Below, one piece after another: positions 47,427 to 59,793 of a stretch of 64,000 bases of DNA. The notes under the pieces are model-generated. The model did no database searches. It saw only the letters and a program-made list of their open reading frames with translations, and was not told the origin of the DNA. Source of the DNA: Toxorhynchites rutilus septentrionalis (taxonomy: Eukaryota; Arthropoda; Insecta; Diptera; Culicidae); assembly GCF_029784135.1 (NCBI RefSeq), contig NC_073744.1, forward strand, positions 77,479,935 through 77,543,934. The letters run 5' to 3'. Position 1 is the stretch's first letter. Each line of letters begins with the position of its first letter. Position numbers and translations under genes: made by a program.

Positions 47427-49869
47427 CTGATGAGGGAATTGCTCTATGATATTACATTGTAGAATGTTGCAGATGTACTCCAGCCTTCCGATTGTTGTCG
47501 CGTTAGAAGCTATATAAAAAGAATTGATTTGTTGATATGTTAAACTTTGATTTGTTTTTTTTCATTGATACAGAGGAAAACCTTCGGAGAGAGAGTACTT
47601 CAGCTATCTCTTATCCAGTAGGCATGCATCTCAACAATTATATGTTCTTCCTGAAGGTTTAAAAATAAGAATTTTTTACCACATGATTGCACAGAATTGC
47701 TAACATATCAGAGATAATATTTTATATAAAATATGAATATAACTATTAATTGGATGGTGAAATTATAAGAAATTAAATATTAAAATGTCACGAATGAACT
47801 CCGCTCTTCCGAATGTTGTCAAGGTAATCCAGTTCAAAAAGCTGTGTAGAAATCAATTTACCTCTATAAAACCGAATCTAAAAAAAAGAGAAACCGAAAG
47901 AAATCTAGAAATAGTAATTTGGATCCGTAGTTTCAGACCATGATTATGTATTGGGCTTGTGTTTATTGAACGAAACTAGCAACACTCAACTCGGGATCTG
48001 CTTCACACGAAGGTAGATATGTTATCATATAATAAAATATCAGTCTAATATAAATTTAATGTTAGTATGTGAAAATAAAATAATAATAAACGCATACTGT
48101 TACATAATACAACGTTAACAAAACAAATAAAAATATATTCAATTGAGCATTTCAGTGATTGAGGTGGATATAGATGGGAGGTTTTGTTAGATTCAGTAGC
48201 TCTATATAACGAAACTGAGACCTCAATTGATGTCTGGAATATAAATATGAAACTGAAAATGATAGCTTTGTCTTTTGCAGAATCTTAAATTCCGACCTGG
48301 AATCCAAATAAAGAAATCCTTATTCAATATCTAAAACATAATGTCTGTATTATAACGTACAAACGCCGAAGCGGAATCTGCAGTTTGTTAAAAAAAAACC
48401 CGACAATATATTCTAATTTTAGACAAATCAGATGAATGATAATACGTTTCAATTAAATATCAATTATACCTAAAGTAGAAACAGAAATCCGGAATTTAAA
48501 AATTGAGATTTAGACGTGTATATAATAAGGATTCGTAAGTTTGTTTGTCTGAAGCAAATATCTAAAAAAGGACGTATTGTTAATATTCTTGTAAAAGTTA
48601 GTATTAAAAAATTATATTAAACCAAAAAATCGCGCCACATTAGGCGTCGTGACCTACACACATCAAGATAAAAATATGTACGTAAAATATTCTAATACCT
48701 GAAAGTTGTAGCTTCAAAATGATCTGCATCCCTTCGATATGCGTTGATTTTACACGATGTTACAGCATGTCAAAAATCACTTAAAATTTCCAACTTCGCA
48801 CTCTGTTCTTCTAATTTTTTGGTCGAGTGCTCATAGATTATTCGGGGCTTGGAATAAATTTTGCTGTTTTTCAGCAGATCACTTTATATGCGAAGTTTAA
48901 GATGGTATTTTGTCGCATTTATTTTTTCTGCATTGTTCTATTTAATCCAAACCATTGCTCACCTCGGGGGACCATTGCTCACCTCGGGGGATCTAATTTA
49001 TACAACCTGAATTCTCAGTAAAGCTTTTTTTTCTGAAACAAAGCGTTGCCGACTGAAAAAATGAGAATGGCGCTGAACAGCTGAAATCAGAAGAATGCCA
49101 ATAAAAGACCATGCATCTGTCGCGAATGGATGGAGGTAAATTACAGAGAAATAAATTTGAAAATTTTTCCGTGCTCCAAGGAGGAATACAGTCGTACTGC
49201 CACTTTTTGTGATGATAGCAGAAGAACAAAGTAAGTAATAACCATCCCTTGCCTGCGGGAAAGAGGACAGCAATATGATGCGCCATCATAAAACATTCTT
49301 TCAATAGTTTCTGACTTTTGCGGTATAAAAAGTGCACTCCTTGCTTTTGCAAATATCCAAGCTTGTCGTGGCAAACCGGAAGTCACACCGGATATTCCAC
49401 CGGTGGCGCTCAGAATAGTTTTGTTTCTTTATGCATTTGTCACCAATCGTTGGAAGAGAATACTATGACACTAAAAATGAAGAATAAATGTCGTTTTTCG
49501 CTAGCGCTCAAATTGGTGTTCCATAGTCGAATTAAGTAAACAAGACCAAATTAAAAATTTACGTTGGAAAAATTGCCCATAATCCGCTCCCAATTCCATC
49601 CGAGGGAAATGGGCGAAAGATTGTGATCCGTCGAAAAACGGGAAAGCCTCGCAGGAGATGAAAAGCCAAAAATTCATTCACTCCCGAGCAGGCTGGCTGA
49701 CTGATTGATATGTTGCTGTGCGCCAAAGTGTAAAATTAATAGCGAATTCGTTTTTAAAACTGAGTCAGTGCCAAACTGACTCTGTAATAAAAAAACGTTT
49801 TCAGTTTCACGAATGCGTTGGTTTGTTGGTGTACGTTATATAGTCTGATTTGTTTATATTTACGACGGC
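47427..49869. other. Unassigned sequence
   Basis: No gene recognised. ACCATTGCTCACCTCGGGGG is repeated in tandem at 48951-48990. The GC-richer part at 49020-49720 shows no repeat seen elsewhere; its opposed frames (up to 119 codons) have no motif. Confidence 0.4.
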
Positions 49870-50060
49870 AAATGTACAGTGTCGACGTCTGGTGGTGATA
49901 TTAGTGCTTGGGAGGTAAATTGTTCTCCATCAGATCAGAAGGGCCAAGTGCAGTGTAAACATATAAAAGTTTGAATGAAAATTTGTACTTCATATTGTTC
50001 GATTACCTAACATATGTAGTTCTGACACTCACTTAACCATTTGTCGATGCATTTCCTGTT
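49870..50060 (+). repeat. Dispersed repeat 'Q', copy 2
   Basis: Partner of 37600-37800 (TGTACAGTGTCGACGTCTGGTGGTGATA, CATCAGATCAGAAGGGCC, TTTGAATGAAAATTT). Confidence 0.7.
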
Positions 50061-51391
50061 TGTTCCACAAATAATTACTATTATAATATAAAATCATCAT
50101 TAGACACAGTTTTCGTTCAATATGTTTCTGCGATATCGGAAAAATCCTCATATTTAATCACATAAAATAAATATTCGATACGTTAAAGTAAATTTTCATT
50201 CATAATTTTGATTTTGAAATTTATTCCACCTGAATATCCATCATTATTTTCACCTCCCAATGAAAGCACACGTACCTTAATGCCGTCAACTCGAATATAC
50301 TCTTCAAAATCAGAATCCGAATTGGATTACGCTTCCAATAATACAAAAGCAAAAGCAGCAGGTTTTCCATTTTCATAGTCTTTATTTTTAGATTTTCCAA
50401 AATAATATTCGGAACTTGACAGTTCAGTATAGTTGTATTGGTGAACCCGAGTGCCAACCCGTGAAACATCTCAGTGCGAAACTAACAGTTTTCGGGGCGA
50501 ACTAGTGCGACACTGAGTGCGAAACTGAGTGAATAAAAAAACGTTTTGACAGCAGTTAGTGCGGCACTGGGGTTGAAACTGAACAAAAACGAATTCGCTA
50601 TAATTTTTCGCAGGATTATAACGCAATTGCATCGGTACCGATGAGGATCTCTGCGAACCGAACCGACATTGTTTTTATCTTTCGAAACGAATCGCAAAAA
50701 AACATAATTATAAAATTTAATTCGTTGCAAAAAAAAAACACCAACAAGACAAGAATAAATAAAAAGTGAAATTGCATTATTCATCATCACTGCTGCAGCT
50801 GACGATGAGTGGAAGGCGAGAGATGCTCTTCATAGCGAGCCTTTATTTACATTTTATATCTCTCGAATTCAGCTAAAGTTTGCACAAAAAAGCGATGCAC
50901 TCAAAAAAAAACTCTTCGAAGGATGCTGGATGTAAAACTGTCAGAACGGAGCGGTCGGCAGGTGCGGCAAACATGGGGTAAACATGGATTAAAATTTTCG
51001 TCCCACGGAAAAACGGTACTTGCTGGTGCTTTCGAAGTTTCGAAGCACAAGCTGCGTTTTTTTACCGGTGGTCATGATTACAAATACCTTCAGTGGCGGA
51101 GGGGGCGAAGCATGGGGAAATTCACTCATTAAAAATGTGTCTGTGCTTCAAATTGCGAGAACTGTCCTTAATTTCATTTTCCCTCCAGTTTCGACATAAA
51201 CTGTGCTTGAAATTAGACGCAAGTTGCAAAACAACCGAAGGACAATTTCATCAGCGAAATCGTGGTGTAATTAAGATCTGCAGCGCCGTTTGCTGTTTTG
51301 AAATTGTGAAATGGCGTGTGGCAAATTTTCTTTATTATCCAAGAGCGACGATGCCTTTCAAGCATTTTTTTCGTGGAATTTGAAGCATATT
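50061..51391. other. Unassigned sequence
   Basis: No gene recognised. Short repeats of 'GTGCGAAACTGAGTG'-type text occur at 50480-50580. Frames of 70-102 codons without motifs. Confidence 0.4.
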
Positions 51392-52243
51392 GAACAATTC
51401 CAAATGAAATCAACAAATGACAAAACATGAGTATTTTTGATTTGAATGAAAGTTTGTATTCCGTTTGGGTTGGAGGATATATGAGTCTTCCACAGCATTT
51501 GGGAATTTTTTAGTTCAAATGTAACTTTCGAAAAGGGCGTTTCGATTTTAGTAAGAGAAATCTTTGATAATTTATATCTCAAAAGCTATGAGTCCTACCA
51601 AAATAGTGTCTTAAAAAGAGTTATAGAGTATTGATGTCCAAAAAATGAAAAAAAATATACACTGAGAAAAAAAAAATTATTTACAAAAAAACTTTAAACT
51701 TTTGCAGTATCTAAATATTTTTTTTTTTTTGCATATAAAATAGAAGTCATGTAGAAAATTTTAAAAAATTAGTACAAGATGGTAAAACTATTTTTGACAA
51801 ACTTTGTGGAACATCGAATTTTGATGAGTTTCTAAACTTCGAATTTTTGTAGTTGGTAGTTTTTCGTGGGAATCAACATTCGAAAATTCGAAGGTTTCTT
51901 CTTTCCCATACATTCATTGGCACCTTTATACCCATACATCAGGAGATGGGTACCTTTACAGGGAAATTGTTTTCCTAACAACACCTTTTTATGTCGTAAC
52001 ATTTTTATCAATGAACTATCGTGATTCAAAAATCTTGCAAACTTTTTTCTATTTAGAAACATATCAAGAACATGTTAAACGCGAGAATTTATCCCAAAAA
52101 ATGTTATGAGTAAACCAATTTTTTTTTTCAGGGGTCTCCGTACAAAAGTATCATGCTTTCCAGAAACTATAAAAGATTTAAAGTTGATGTCTTCGCCAAA
52201 AGTTCATATTTAAAAAAGATCTAAAACTTTGTCCAATACACTA
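51392..52243. repeat. M1-like repeat flanking the pogo-like element, left part
   Basis: Begins with the ATTCCAAATGAAATCAACAA terminus. CCCATACATCAGGAGATGGGTACCTTTACAGGGAAA at 51930-51968 is answered in inverted orientation at 55996-56031 (TTTCCCTGTAAAAGTGCCCATCTTCCAATGCATGGG), on the other side of the pogo-like element. The same module is at 58918-58960, so the outer sequence is M1-related. Confidence 0.6.
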
Positions 52244-53384
52244 TAGAGTAGTGCTGGGCAAAAGTGCGCATTGGCCTTTTAGAAACAAACGAGCATAACA
52301 ATTCAGCTACAGTCAGTGTTGGAAAAAATCATCTTCGCTAAGATCAAATGCATAGATTTTCGGACTAGGTTGCATCGAAAACCTATATATTCCAAACGAA
52401 AATTAAAATGACAGATCCAGGCAACCATTGAATATGAGCAAATGAACTTTTGTCCTCCAATATGTTTTGATGATTATTTTTTCCATCCAGTGTCATTTTC
52501 ATTCTGATTATCGGAAACGTCAGAACTGAATTTCATTTCAGCCAAGTGAATATCAGCTGTTGTTAACTTCTATCCTGAGGCTGCTGTGTGCGGTTGGGTT
52601 TTGCAGTTGCCGGATGCGGTTATCGGAAATACCTTATGAAATTCCCGATGTCGCAAATGATTTGACGGTAGCTAAAACCACTCGTTGTATCCATTCTGAA
52701 TATAGCGTTGCTACCGTCTCGCCAAATGAAATTTATTTTGAACTTAAATTCACTGCCAGAACGAATATCGTTTCGGATGTGATGAATATCAATTTGTTGC
52801 TTTTGATATCCAAAGTATAAATAACAGCGAAGTTATGAACCCCACTCAATGCCGCATTCATTCATTATAGCAAATTTGCTCAAGCAACAGCGATATGAAC
52901 AAAATGAACTCGTTTGTTATTGTCATCAATATAATGAGGGCAGTGTGTTTCATGCTGAAAAAAGTCATTTACACTGGAACAAAATCATATTCGTTTCTCG
53001 TGAATATTTGTTGATATTCTAAGACACTAGCTACAGTGTATTCGTTTAAAACATTATTACACCAGCAGCTCATCCATATAAACAAGATGCATTTCATGAA
53101 ATTGGCAAAAAATTATGAGGAAAGAAGACTTTTGCGTTGTTTTGATTTAATTTTTCTAATTTTGGGGATGACGATTTAGTTACCTGAAATAACTGGAAAG
53201 TACGGAACTACATTGTCGAGGAAACCATCATTCTATAGCAGATAATAGTGCGTATTCGTTTTTGTGAAGAAGTTCAAGAGCCTTTTTTAGAAATTCGATT
53301 AGTTGTAACATTGCCTTTGGGGCAAAAGTGCGCAGCGGCTGTGGGGCACAAGCGCGCACCAGAGTTTTGCTCTCAAAAAACATA

Positions 53385-53951
53385 ATTATGAAATTTTTCA
53401 ATCAAATTTTTAACGGGACTCACAAGAAGAAAACTAATTTGAAGAAATGCACCCCAGAAATGCTCAAAATGACCCGACAGAGGCTTCGGGAGAGAGTCTC
53501 GAAGCGTCGGATTGCGACAAACCTCGGTATTTCTGAATCAGCTCTGAGAAAGAGGCTCATATCAGCAAGTGATTTATGATTCGAATCTTCTTTTATTGAC
53601 ATTTTTACTTCTGCTCGGATGTGCCAGCGAGCACCTAGGGCGGTTTAGTCCAGTATTTACGAGTGAGCAGTCTGAGGATCTGGCGAACCATTGCAGAGCA
53701 CTGGACAAAGTTTTCTATGGTATGACTCTCAAACATTTACGGCGCCTGGCGTGAATGTTGTTTGCAGAAGCCAACAGCCTCCAGCACGAATTCAAGCATG
53801 TTGCGAAACTGGCAGGAAAGGATTGGGCTTCTAGCTTCATGAGGGAACACCGTCTGACTCTTCGAACCCCGAACAGCGCTCGAAGCAACAGCGCTCCAAA
53901 GCAAAGCGTCGGAATCCTCAGAATCGAAATCCAAGATGAGAAAGTAAAATA
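53385..53951 (+). pseudogene. pogo-like transposase N-terminal fragment
   Basis: The first frame (53328-53579; likely start MKFFNQIFNG at 53388) contains TPEMLKMTRQRLRERVSKRR and IATNLGISESALRKRL, the helix-turn-helix of psq/CENP-B-type proteins that binds transposon ends. After a stop, a second frame reads LGRFSPVFTSEQSEDLANHC and KVFYGMTLKHLRRLA, then stop TGA, then KLAGKDWASSFMREHRLTLRTPNSA. This is the LGR...FT..QE...AGKDW...F..RH..LSLR..E pattern of insect pogo-type transposases. Damage: one frame break near 53577 and an in-frame stop near 53752. No DDE domain follows. AATAAA occurs near 53988. Confidence 0.8.
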
Positions 53952-53997
53952 ATCAATTGCTTAAAAATAATTCGAAATGAATTTTAAATAAAGAATG

Positions 53998-54838
53998 TTG
54001 ACATAGGACTATGGCTTTGATTTCTATATAGGGGGGTCACTCTACGAAAAATATAACGATTTATTAAGAGTTTTCAAACGCATATTACTCAAAATGGTTA
54101 TTGCGACATATGTTGTGTTATATATCATTAGACAGGAAATTTATCCAAATTATCCAAATTTTTTTGCTTGCAACATGAACAGTAAATATAGTAAAAAAGT
54201 TAACAATTTAACGATTTAATTGGGTATGTTTTCTTCCGATTGCAATTTGTGTAATTGTGATCCAGGATGTCATAATATCGAGTATGGTGTTTGGTTATGT
54301 AAAAATACAATAAATGAATTTAAATGGCTGGTGATTTAGAAGATCGAAAGGGTATACCCACGTAAATCAGATTATGATAGCTTGAGTAGTTGCGATCTTA
54401 CAGGGCTATAAAGTTATTACAAACAATGTTCCGGACAACGTGGTAACGAAGAAGATAATGCTATTTTTATCTATCATATATTTTGGTAGTTATAGATTGA
54501 TTTGACTCAGGCTTATATTTATGAAGGTCTTAACTATTCAGACTCGTGTTTAAAAATGATACATGATGACTCTTTGTCTTCTTCTGCATGATTGAATAAA
54601 CAGAAGAGGGTAGTAATGGCTTTAATGGTATTTTTGTGTACATTTTTGATCAGAATGCGGTACCGAATTCTACCACGTTATGTCATCTAACCCGTTAAAG
54701 GATACAAGTACATATAGGAAACGGTTTTTCCAGAGCATCCATTTGATGTATCAAAAGAGAAAAAAATACAGATTCTGAACAATGAAACACTCAAATTAAG
54801 TGCAATTACTACACACAATCACAGTCCTATGTCAAGAT
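53998..54838 (-). repeat. Nested repeat, inverted partner of 28595-29670
   Basis: Bounded by the perfect 13-bp inverted pair TTGACATAGGACT (53998-54010) and AGTCCTATGTCAA (54823-54835). GGGGGGTCACTCTACGAAAAATATAACG matches the complement of 29624-29650. Homology to the 28.6 kb copy continues past the right pair to about 54870 (GTGCCCCTAGGCCCAGA), so the true end is uncertain. Confidence 0.7.
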
Positions 54839-55912
54839 CTCGTCCGTGCCCCTAGGCCCAGATACATCAACTTTTTTTTTTATTTTCACCATGCATTCAA
54901 TTTAATTAAGTTTCGTTTATGTTCATGTTTACACAATGAACTTCAAATGACTATTGTTTTTTTTCAATGAGTTTCAAATAAATCAGGTCATTCATTTATT
55001 TATGCATTTTATAGAAAGAATTCTGTTTCAAATGTTGGACGACATTTAATATTGTCAGTCTCCTCCCTCCCAGAGAAATCCACGTGATATGTGGATGGCC
55101 CGTTATCATATTTCTAGGTGCCAAGAATCAATCAGCACATAACAAAATCATGTTCGACCATAACACTCACCCTTCTCCAGCCATAAATCATCATTCAACA
55201 CCCCTCTCCTCCCCACTGGATAGTGCCTACACACTCTAGTAATGATACTTCATCCGTTGGTAATGATAAAGCATTTCTTTTTGTTACAAGTTGAGGTAAA
55301 TGGTTTGTCCAGTCGAAAATATGATCATGATTTGTCCACTTTTTTGAATGCTCTAATTCAGCACACCTTTGTCAAATCAGGTATTCGAATGTTTCAAACC
55401 ATATAAATAAATTTGTCTTTTTCATGATTTACAGTAGTTTTACAGTATATTTTTACGGAATCACATGTTTTAAAAGATTATAAAATACGTCATTTATTTC
55501 TGTCATTGCGCCCCTCATTCGAGCTAACTTTTAATCGATCACCAGATTATTATTTAACACTTATTCATTATAACATTATAACATTATAACACTTATAACA
55601 CCTTTTCTGGATTATAACACTTACAAGTTTTGTAAACATCTTTCTTGCACACCATTTGTATCAGATTTACATAGCTAAACCATTAAATTAACGCATTTTG
55701 ATGAACTATGGGGCAAAAGTTCACCTTTGTCATGTTGTTTTAAAATAGGTATGTGTCCAATTACAAACAAAACTCGAGAAATTCTTGTACTACGTTTCGA
55801 AGATAATACATATAGGTACAATTTGGTAAGCAAACTGAATTTTATTTGCTTTTATTTCAAGAGTTATTGGACGACAACAGTTAGGTGTGCACCTTTGCCC
55901 CGCACTACTCTA

Positions 55913-58679
55913 TCGCTATCTTGATTTCAAACAAAATTATGATTAGTTGTAATTTTTTCAAAGAAACATGTAAAAGTTGTTGCTAGAGAAACTTTTTCCC
56001 TGTAAAAGTGCCCATCTTCCAATGCATGGGTGACTCGTTAGAGACTGTAAGGGCTTTCAAGCTATCTGCCGAAATACCTATGAATTCGAAAACAAAACCA
56101 TTCAAAACCCTCAATTTCGGAAACGCTAAAAATCAATCCGCACACGGTAATAATTTATAACATTCAATTTTAATATGAATTTGCCACTTTTGACGAGTCT
56201 TCAATGTTATAGGGTGATTTGAAATACCATAGAATGGCAAGTGCTCCCATAAGCATAAATATGAATTTCAGAAGTAAACTATTCAAATCAACTGCCTCTG
56301 TGCCTTACCAAAAGCGCCTTCACAAATCAGAGGTACCGAGGATTGGAGGAATCCTACGGATTCGTTTCCAGTGTGATCATGGTAGAGAGCAGCAAGGGGG
56401 AAGGGGAGGGCAATAAAACTGCCGTAACGAATTATATTTTCGGGAAAAATTGCTTTACACACCTTTCGAGAAGAACCGCAAACGATGGCGTTTTCGCGTT
56501 TCCTCCTGTATCCTGTAACGCAAGAGGCCGTGCTCATACGGAGTGACGGTTAATTTGGGTTTATGGCGGGAAGCAGGCTTAGGTTCCACTCCAGAGTCAT
56601 ATGTGAGAGGAAACACAATAACAATTCTCAAATTGTTTCGCCTCGCCTTACACAGATCGTATATTGCGGAGCACTCAGTGCACAGTCAGCCTGTCGTGAT
56701 AATGATGCCTCCCGGAAGTTAATCCATATTACAGTTATATTACTCTCCCTATATAAATGGTAAGCAATGTTTACGAGGGGAGAAATTTGCCTCAGCGAAA
56801 ATTCAAAATTTATTCAAATTGTACGAATTCTTCCAGGCTCCACAATGCCTAAGATGTACACGATAATCACTTTCGGGGTGGAGGCGGGGGCGCAGAAATG
56901 TTGATTCCGATATCTGCTTTCGCTTGATCTCGCCACAAAGCGTGCATTTCTCTCGGTTTCAGTCAGTAACATTCCATCAATTCCGTCCCGTCTGGAACTT
57001 TCGAACGAGGAAGCAAAAACATTTCTCCGCCGTTGATGCAACGCGATTTCAGGTCACGCCTGCCGGAAAGCGTTTCTGGAATTCTGATACGCCCGTTCCG
57101 AGTCTGATTTCTGTTTGTTCACTGTGCCGAATTGAATGCTCAATGTAATGTTTCGGAAGAAATCGATAAATGTTACGTTGAACTTTTACTTGTAACGGCT
57201 TGCTTTTTTTTACGTCCGCTCCTGGGAGTTCTCTGGCAAAATAGAATAAAATTTACGATAGAAATATCGATTTTTGATTCCAAACTCGCACTCTTGAGTT
57301 TCACATTTCATTTCAAGATATTAATTTCCGGTTCCAGACCACGGATATAATGTTCCAGATGAAATTACTGAGTATTGTTTACAAAATAAAAATTGAATGT
57401 CCTAAACATTAACAATTTCTTGATTTTCAGGAATAAAGTTCTGAATGGTCAATTATAAACCCTAAATCTGTAAGCATTCATGGAAATAAAAACACGAGTC
57501 TGTGTATGAAGAAAGCAGTTTTCTAATAAAATATTTTTCCGATTTAACCACCATATATAGATCTTCCTCTCTCCTCGAGTAACCTTCATGTATTCCACGC
57601 AAAAGACTACCAAAGCGAAGCTATCAACGCCAGTTGCTCCAGTTTACTTTGGCTGAATGATTCAAATCAGTCTGTACTCCAACGCACGGCCTCACCTCAT
57701 CTCTGACAATATTGACCTTAGCACATGTTCCATCCCATCCATGACCGCACATACACTCATTCAAGGCGATATCAAGGCGAGAAAAGCGGATCAAGGCACT
57801 TCTGGCCCGAGAGAAGTTCGAAACTCATCCCCCAACATCATATTCGCTGCTTCGGGAATCAGTTTGCAAATTTCCAAATGCGATCTTCGTCTCCGACCGC
57901 CCACACACGCTCCGCTTATGACCCCCTTTCAGCAAGAAGCACCTACTGGTGGCGGGTGAAACAGCCTCCCCGTGCGCTTGTGACATCTCCGAACACATTC
58001 AAATCGCCGTTCGCCCTGTAGTTGACGCTAAATGAGGAGGGGGGAGGTAACTTTGTGCTTGCTGTTGCACCATCTATGTGCATGGGTACAAATCATTCTA
58101 GCATGATGCGCTGATAACTGCAACGGACCGAAGCGCAGCCACAGCCACCGAAAACCGAGAACCGAGAAATATCACATCAGGGTAGAATTGTGTGTACATT
58201 TCTTTTCCCTCAGTTTGTTTTTGTATGTGAGCTTTCAAATGTAAATGCAATGTCACTCTGCATGTCAGGACAGGCAGCAATTGCACAGACCGACAGAGAG
58301 AGATCCATGGATTGGTCGAAGGGACCCGACAGCTGAGCAGATGTTCGGACAAATGTTCTTCTTCTTGACACACACACAACCGGTGCAGGTAGAGTTAGAG
58401 GGTTAAATTTTCAATTTTCGATAGACAAATCATGAAAACACAAATTTTTCAGTTGCTGTAGCCAGCCATGTAAGTCACTACTGTAAGTTACGGTTTGAAA
58501 CGAATCGTGTGGTAGAATCTGAACGACAAACGATGCATGGCGGAATATTTGTAAAACAAGTCAGCTATAGGATTCTACTATTATTGATATTCTAAACAAG
58601 TTTGTTTATGGAAAAAAATGGACAGTAAAATTTTATAACCACGATCTCTTATCATTCCTAGTTCTCGAGTTAAGATTTT
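55913..58679. other. M1-like flank, then unassigned GC-richer sequence
   Basis: 55913-56060 is the inverted partner of 51930-51990. Beyond it, 56200-57150 and 57580-58400 are GC-richer and share no repeat with the rest of the window, possibly unique host DNA. Frames up to 100 codons occur on both strands (for example 57657-57959 against 58098-58379) without recognisable domains. TATAACACTTATAACAC-type short repeats lie just upstream at 55560-55620. Confidence 0.4.
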
Positions 58680-59233
58680 TCGAAACTAAGTTGAAAAAAA
58701 ACTCAAAATTAAAAAAAAAATAAAAACTATAAGACCTACAAAATGTTGGTAAGAAAATGAAATGTAGGAAATTATTTGTTTTCATTAAAAAATATCAAAC
58801 AGACTTTTAAAACAAAATTTCATTCGAAAAAAAATTTTTTTTTTAAATTAAAATTCATATTTCTCAAAAATATGTTTTTTTTTAATTCTGAAAAAATTGA
58901 TACAATTTCCAATAAGTCGTCCATACACCGGAAAATGGGCACTTTCATAGGAAAAGAGATTTTCCAACATTACAATTTCCAATAAGTCGTCCATACATCG
59001 AAAAATGGGCACTTTCAAAGGAAAAGAGATTTTCCAACATAAAATTTTTCATGTTTCCTTTGAAAAATTAAGAAAAAAATTTTGGCCTTTTTCAAAAAGT
59101 AGTCTAATTATTTTTCGAAGCTTTGCAAAATATGCAAAGTTGCCTAAATGACCAATGTCTTCACACCCACAACGTTTAACTGCTATCTAAGAAGGTGCCG
59201 CCAACTCCTGGGACGAGTTGGCATGAAATCCGT
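58680..59233 (+). mobile_element. M1-family copy, right end intact
   Basis: Ends GACGAGTTGGCATGAAATCCGTCA, the M1 terminus. The inner text GACCTACAAAATGTTGGTAAG.AAATGAAATGTAGGAAATTATTTG matches 23930-23980. Contains a 69-bp tandem duplication (58902-58970 and 58971-59040, starting ACAATTTCCAATAAGTCGTC). The left terminus is absent. Confidence 0.78.
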
Positions 59234-59504
59234 CAGCTGTTATCCATCGTTTTATTAGGGGTAATGGGGGCAAATTGGTATTGGGGGGCAAAGTGGTCTT
59301 GTTTGGTAGTATAACTATTGACTATAGATGCCGAATTGATAGTCACCTTATGTTTGAAGGATTTAATGACTTTTGAGTCACCCTGCACTTCAATAGAGCT
59401 GTCACATGTCAAAATATAAATAAAAACAGAAATTGCTCTCCCGATAGCCATTAGGTCGTAGTACTGTGCGCATGGTATCTAAGAGAATTCTCGTGAAATT
59501 TAGT

Positions 59505-59518
59505 TTATACAATCTGAT
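59505..59518 (+). repeat. SINE target-site duplication, left copy
   Basis: TTATACAATCTGAT, identical to 59794-59807 on the other side of the SINE. Confidence 0.95.
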
Positions 59519-59793
59519 CTTCTTCTTGAATGGCGTTAACGTTCCCTGTGGAACTTTTGCCGTCTCAACGTATGCATTAACTAGCGTCATTTATTAATAC
59601 TTAGATGAGATTTCTTAAGCCAAATAACACGCCTTGAATGTATTCCGAGGGGCAAGCTCTTGAATACGCGTGACCACAGTGCAAGTCGAAGGAAATTCCT
59701 TTGACGAAAAATCCTCCGGCCAGAACGGGAATCGAACCCGAACACCCGGCATGATAATGTGAGACGCTAACCACTCGGTCACGGGTGCACAAC
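59519..59793 (-). mobile_element. Complete tRNA-derived SINE, Feilai-like
   Basis: 275 bp on the minus strand with a perfect 14-bp target duplication. The 5' head starts near 59793 with a tRNA-like segment: A box TGACCGAGTGGTTAGCG (complement of 59765-59781) and B box GGGTTCGATTCCC (complement of 59727-59739). The 3' end is GAAGAAGA-type. Both boxes look intact, so Pol III could transcribe it; movement would need a LINE. The body and GAAGAAG end resemble Feilai of Aedes as I remember it; the name is tentative. Confidence 0.9.

Larger units (their letters stand above)
52246..55910 (+). mobile_element. TA-flanked pogo-like transposon, degenerate
   Basis: Ends GAGTAGTGCTGGGCAAAAGT (52246) and, inverted, GAGTAGTGCGGGGCAAAGGT (55910) match over about 28 bp with three differences, and each is next to TA. 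The end motif GGGGCAAAAGTGCGCA recurs inside at 53317 and, as GGGGCAAAAGTTCAC, at 55710. The TA target and a CENP-B/psq-like N-terminal transposase fit the pogo group. At 3.67 kb it includes a later nested repeat (53998-54838). The DDE catalytic part was not found, so it should depend on relatives. Confidence 0.82.

Noticed and set aside
46131..47462. 443-codon (TI)n frame and 371-codon poly-L frame
   Set aside because: Products of the 6-bp microsatellite; the short non-repeat heads have no recognisable domain.
57657..58379. Host coding exons (frames of 93-100 codons)
   Set aside because: Frames overlap on opposite strands, are low in recognisable motifs and show no codon pattern I can support.
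59723..59793. Functional tRNA gene on the minus strand
   Set aside because: A and B boxes are present, but the segment continues into a SINE body and is bounded by SINE target duplications.
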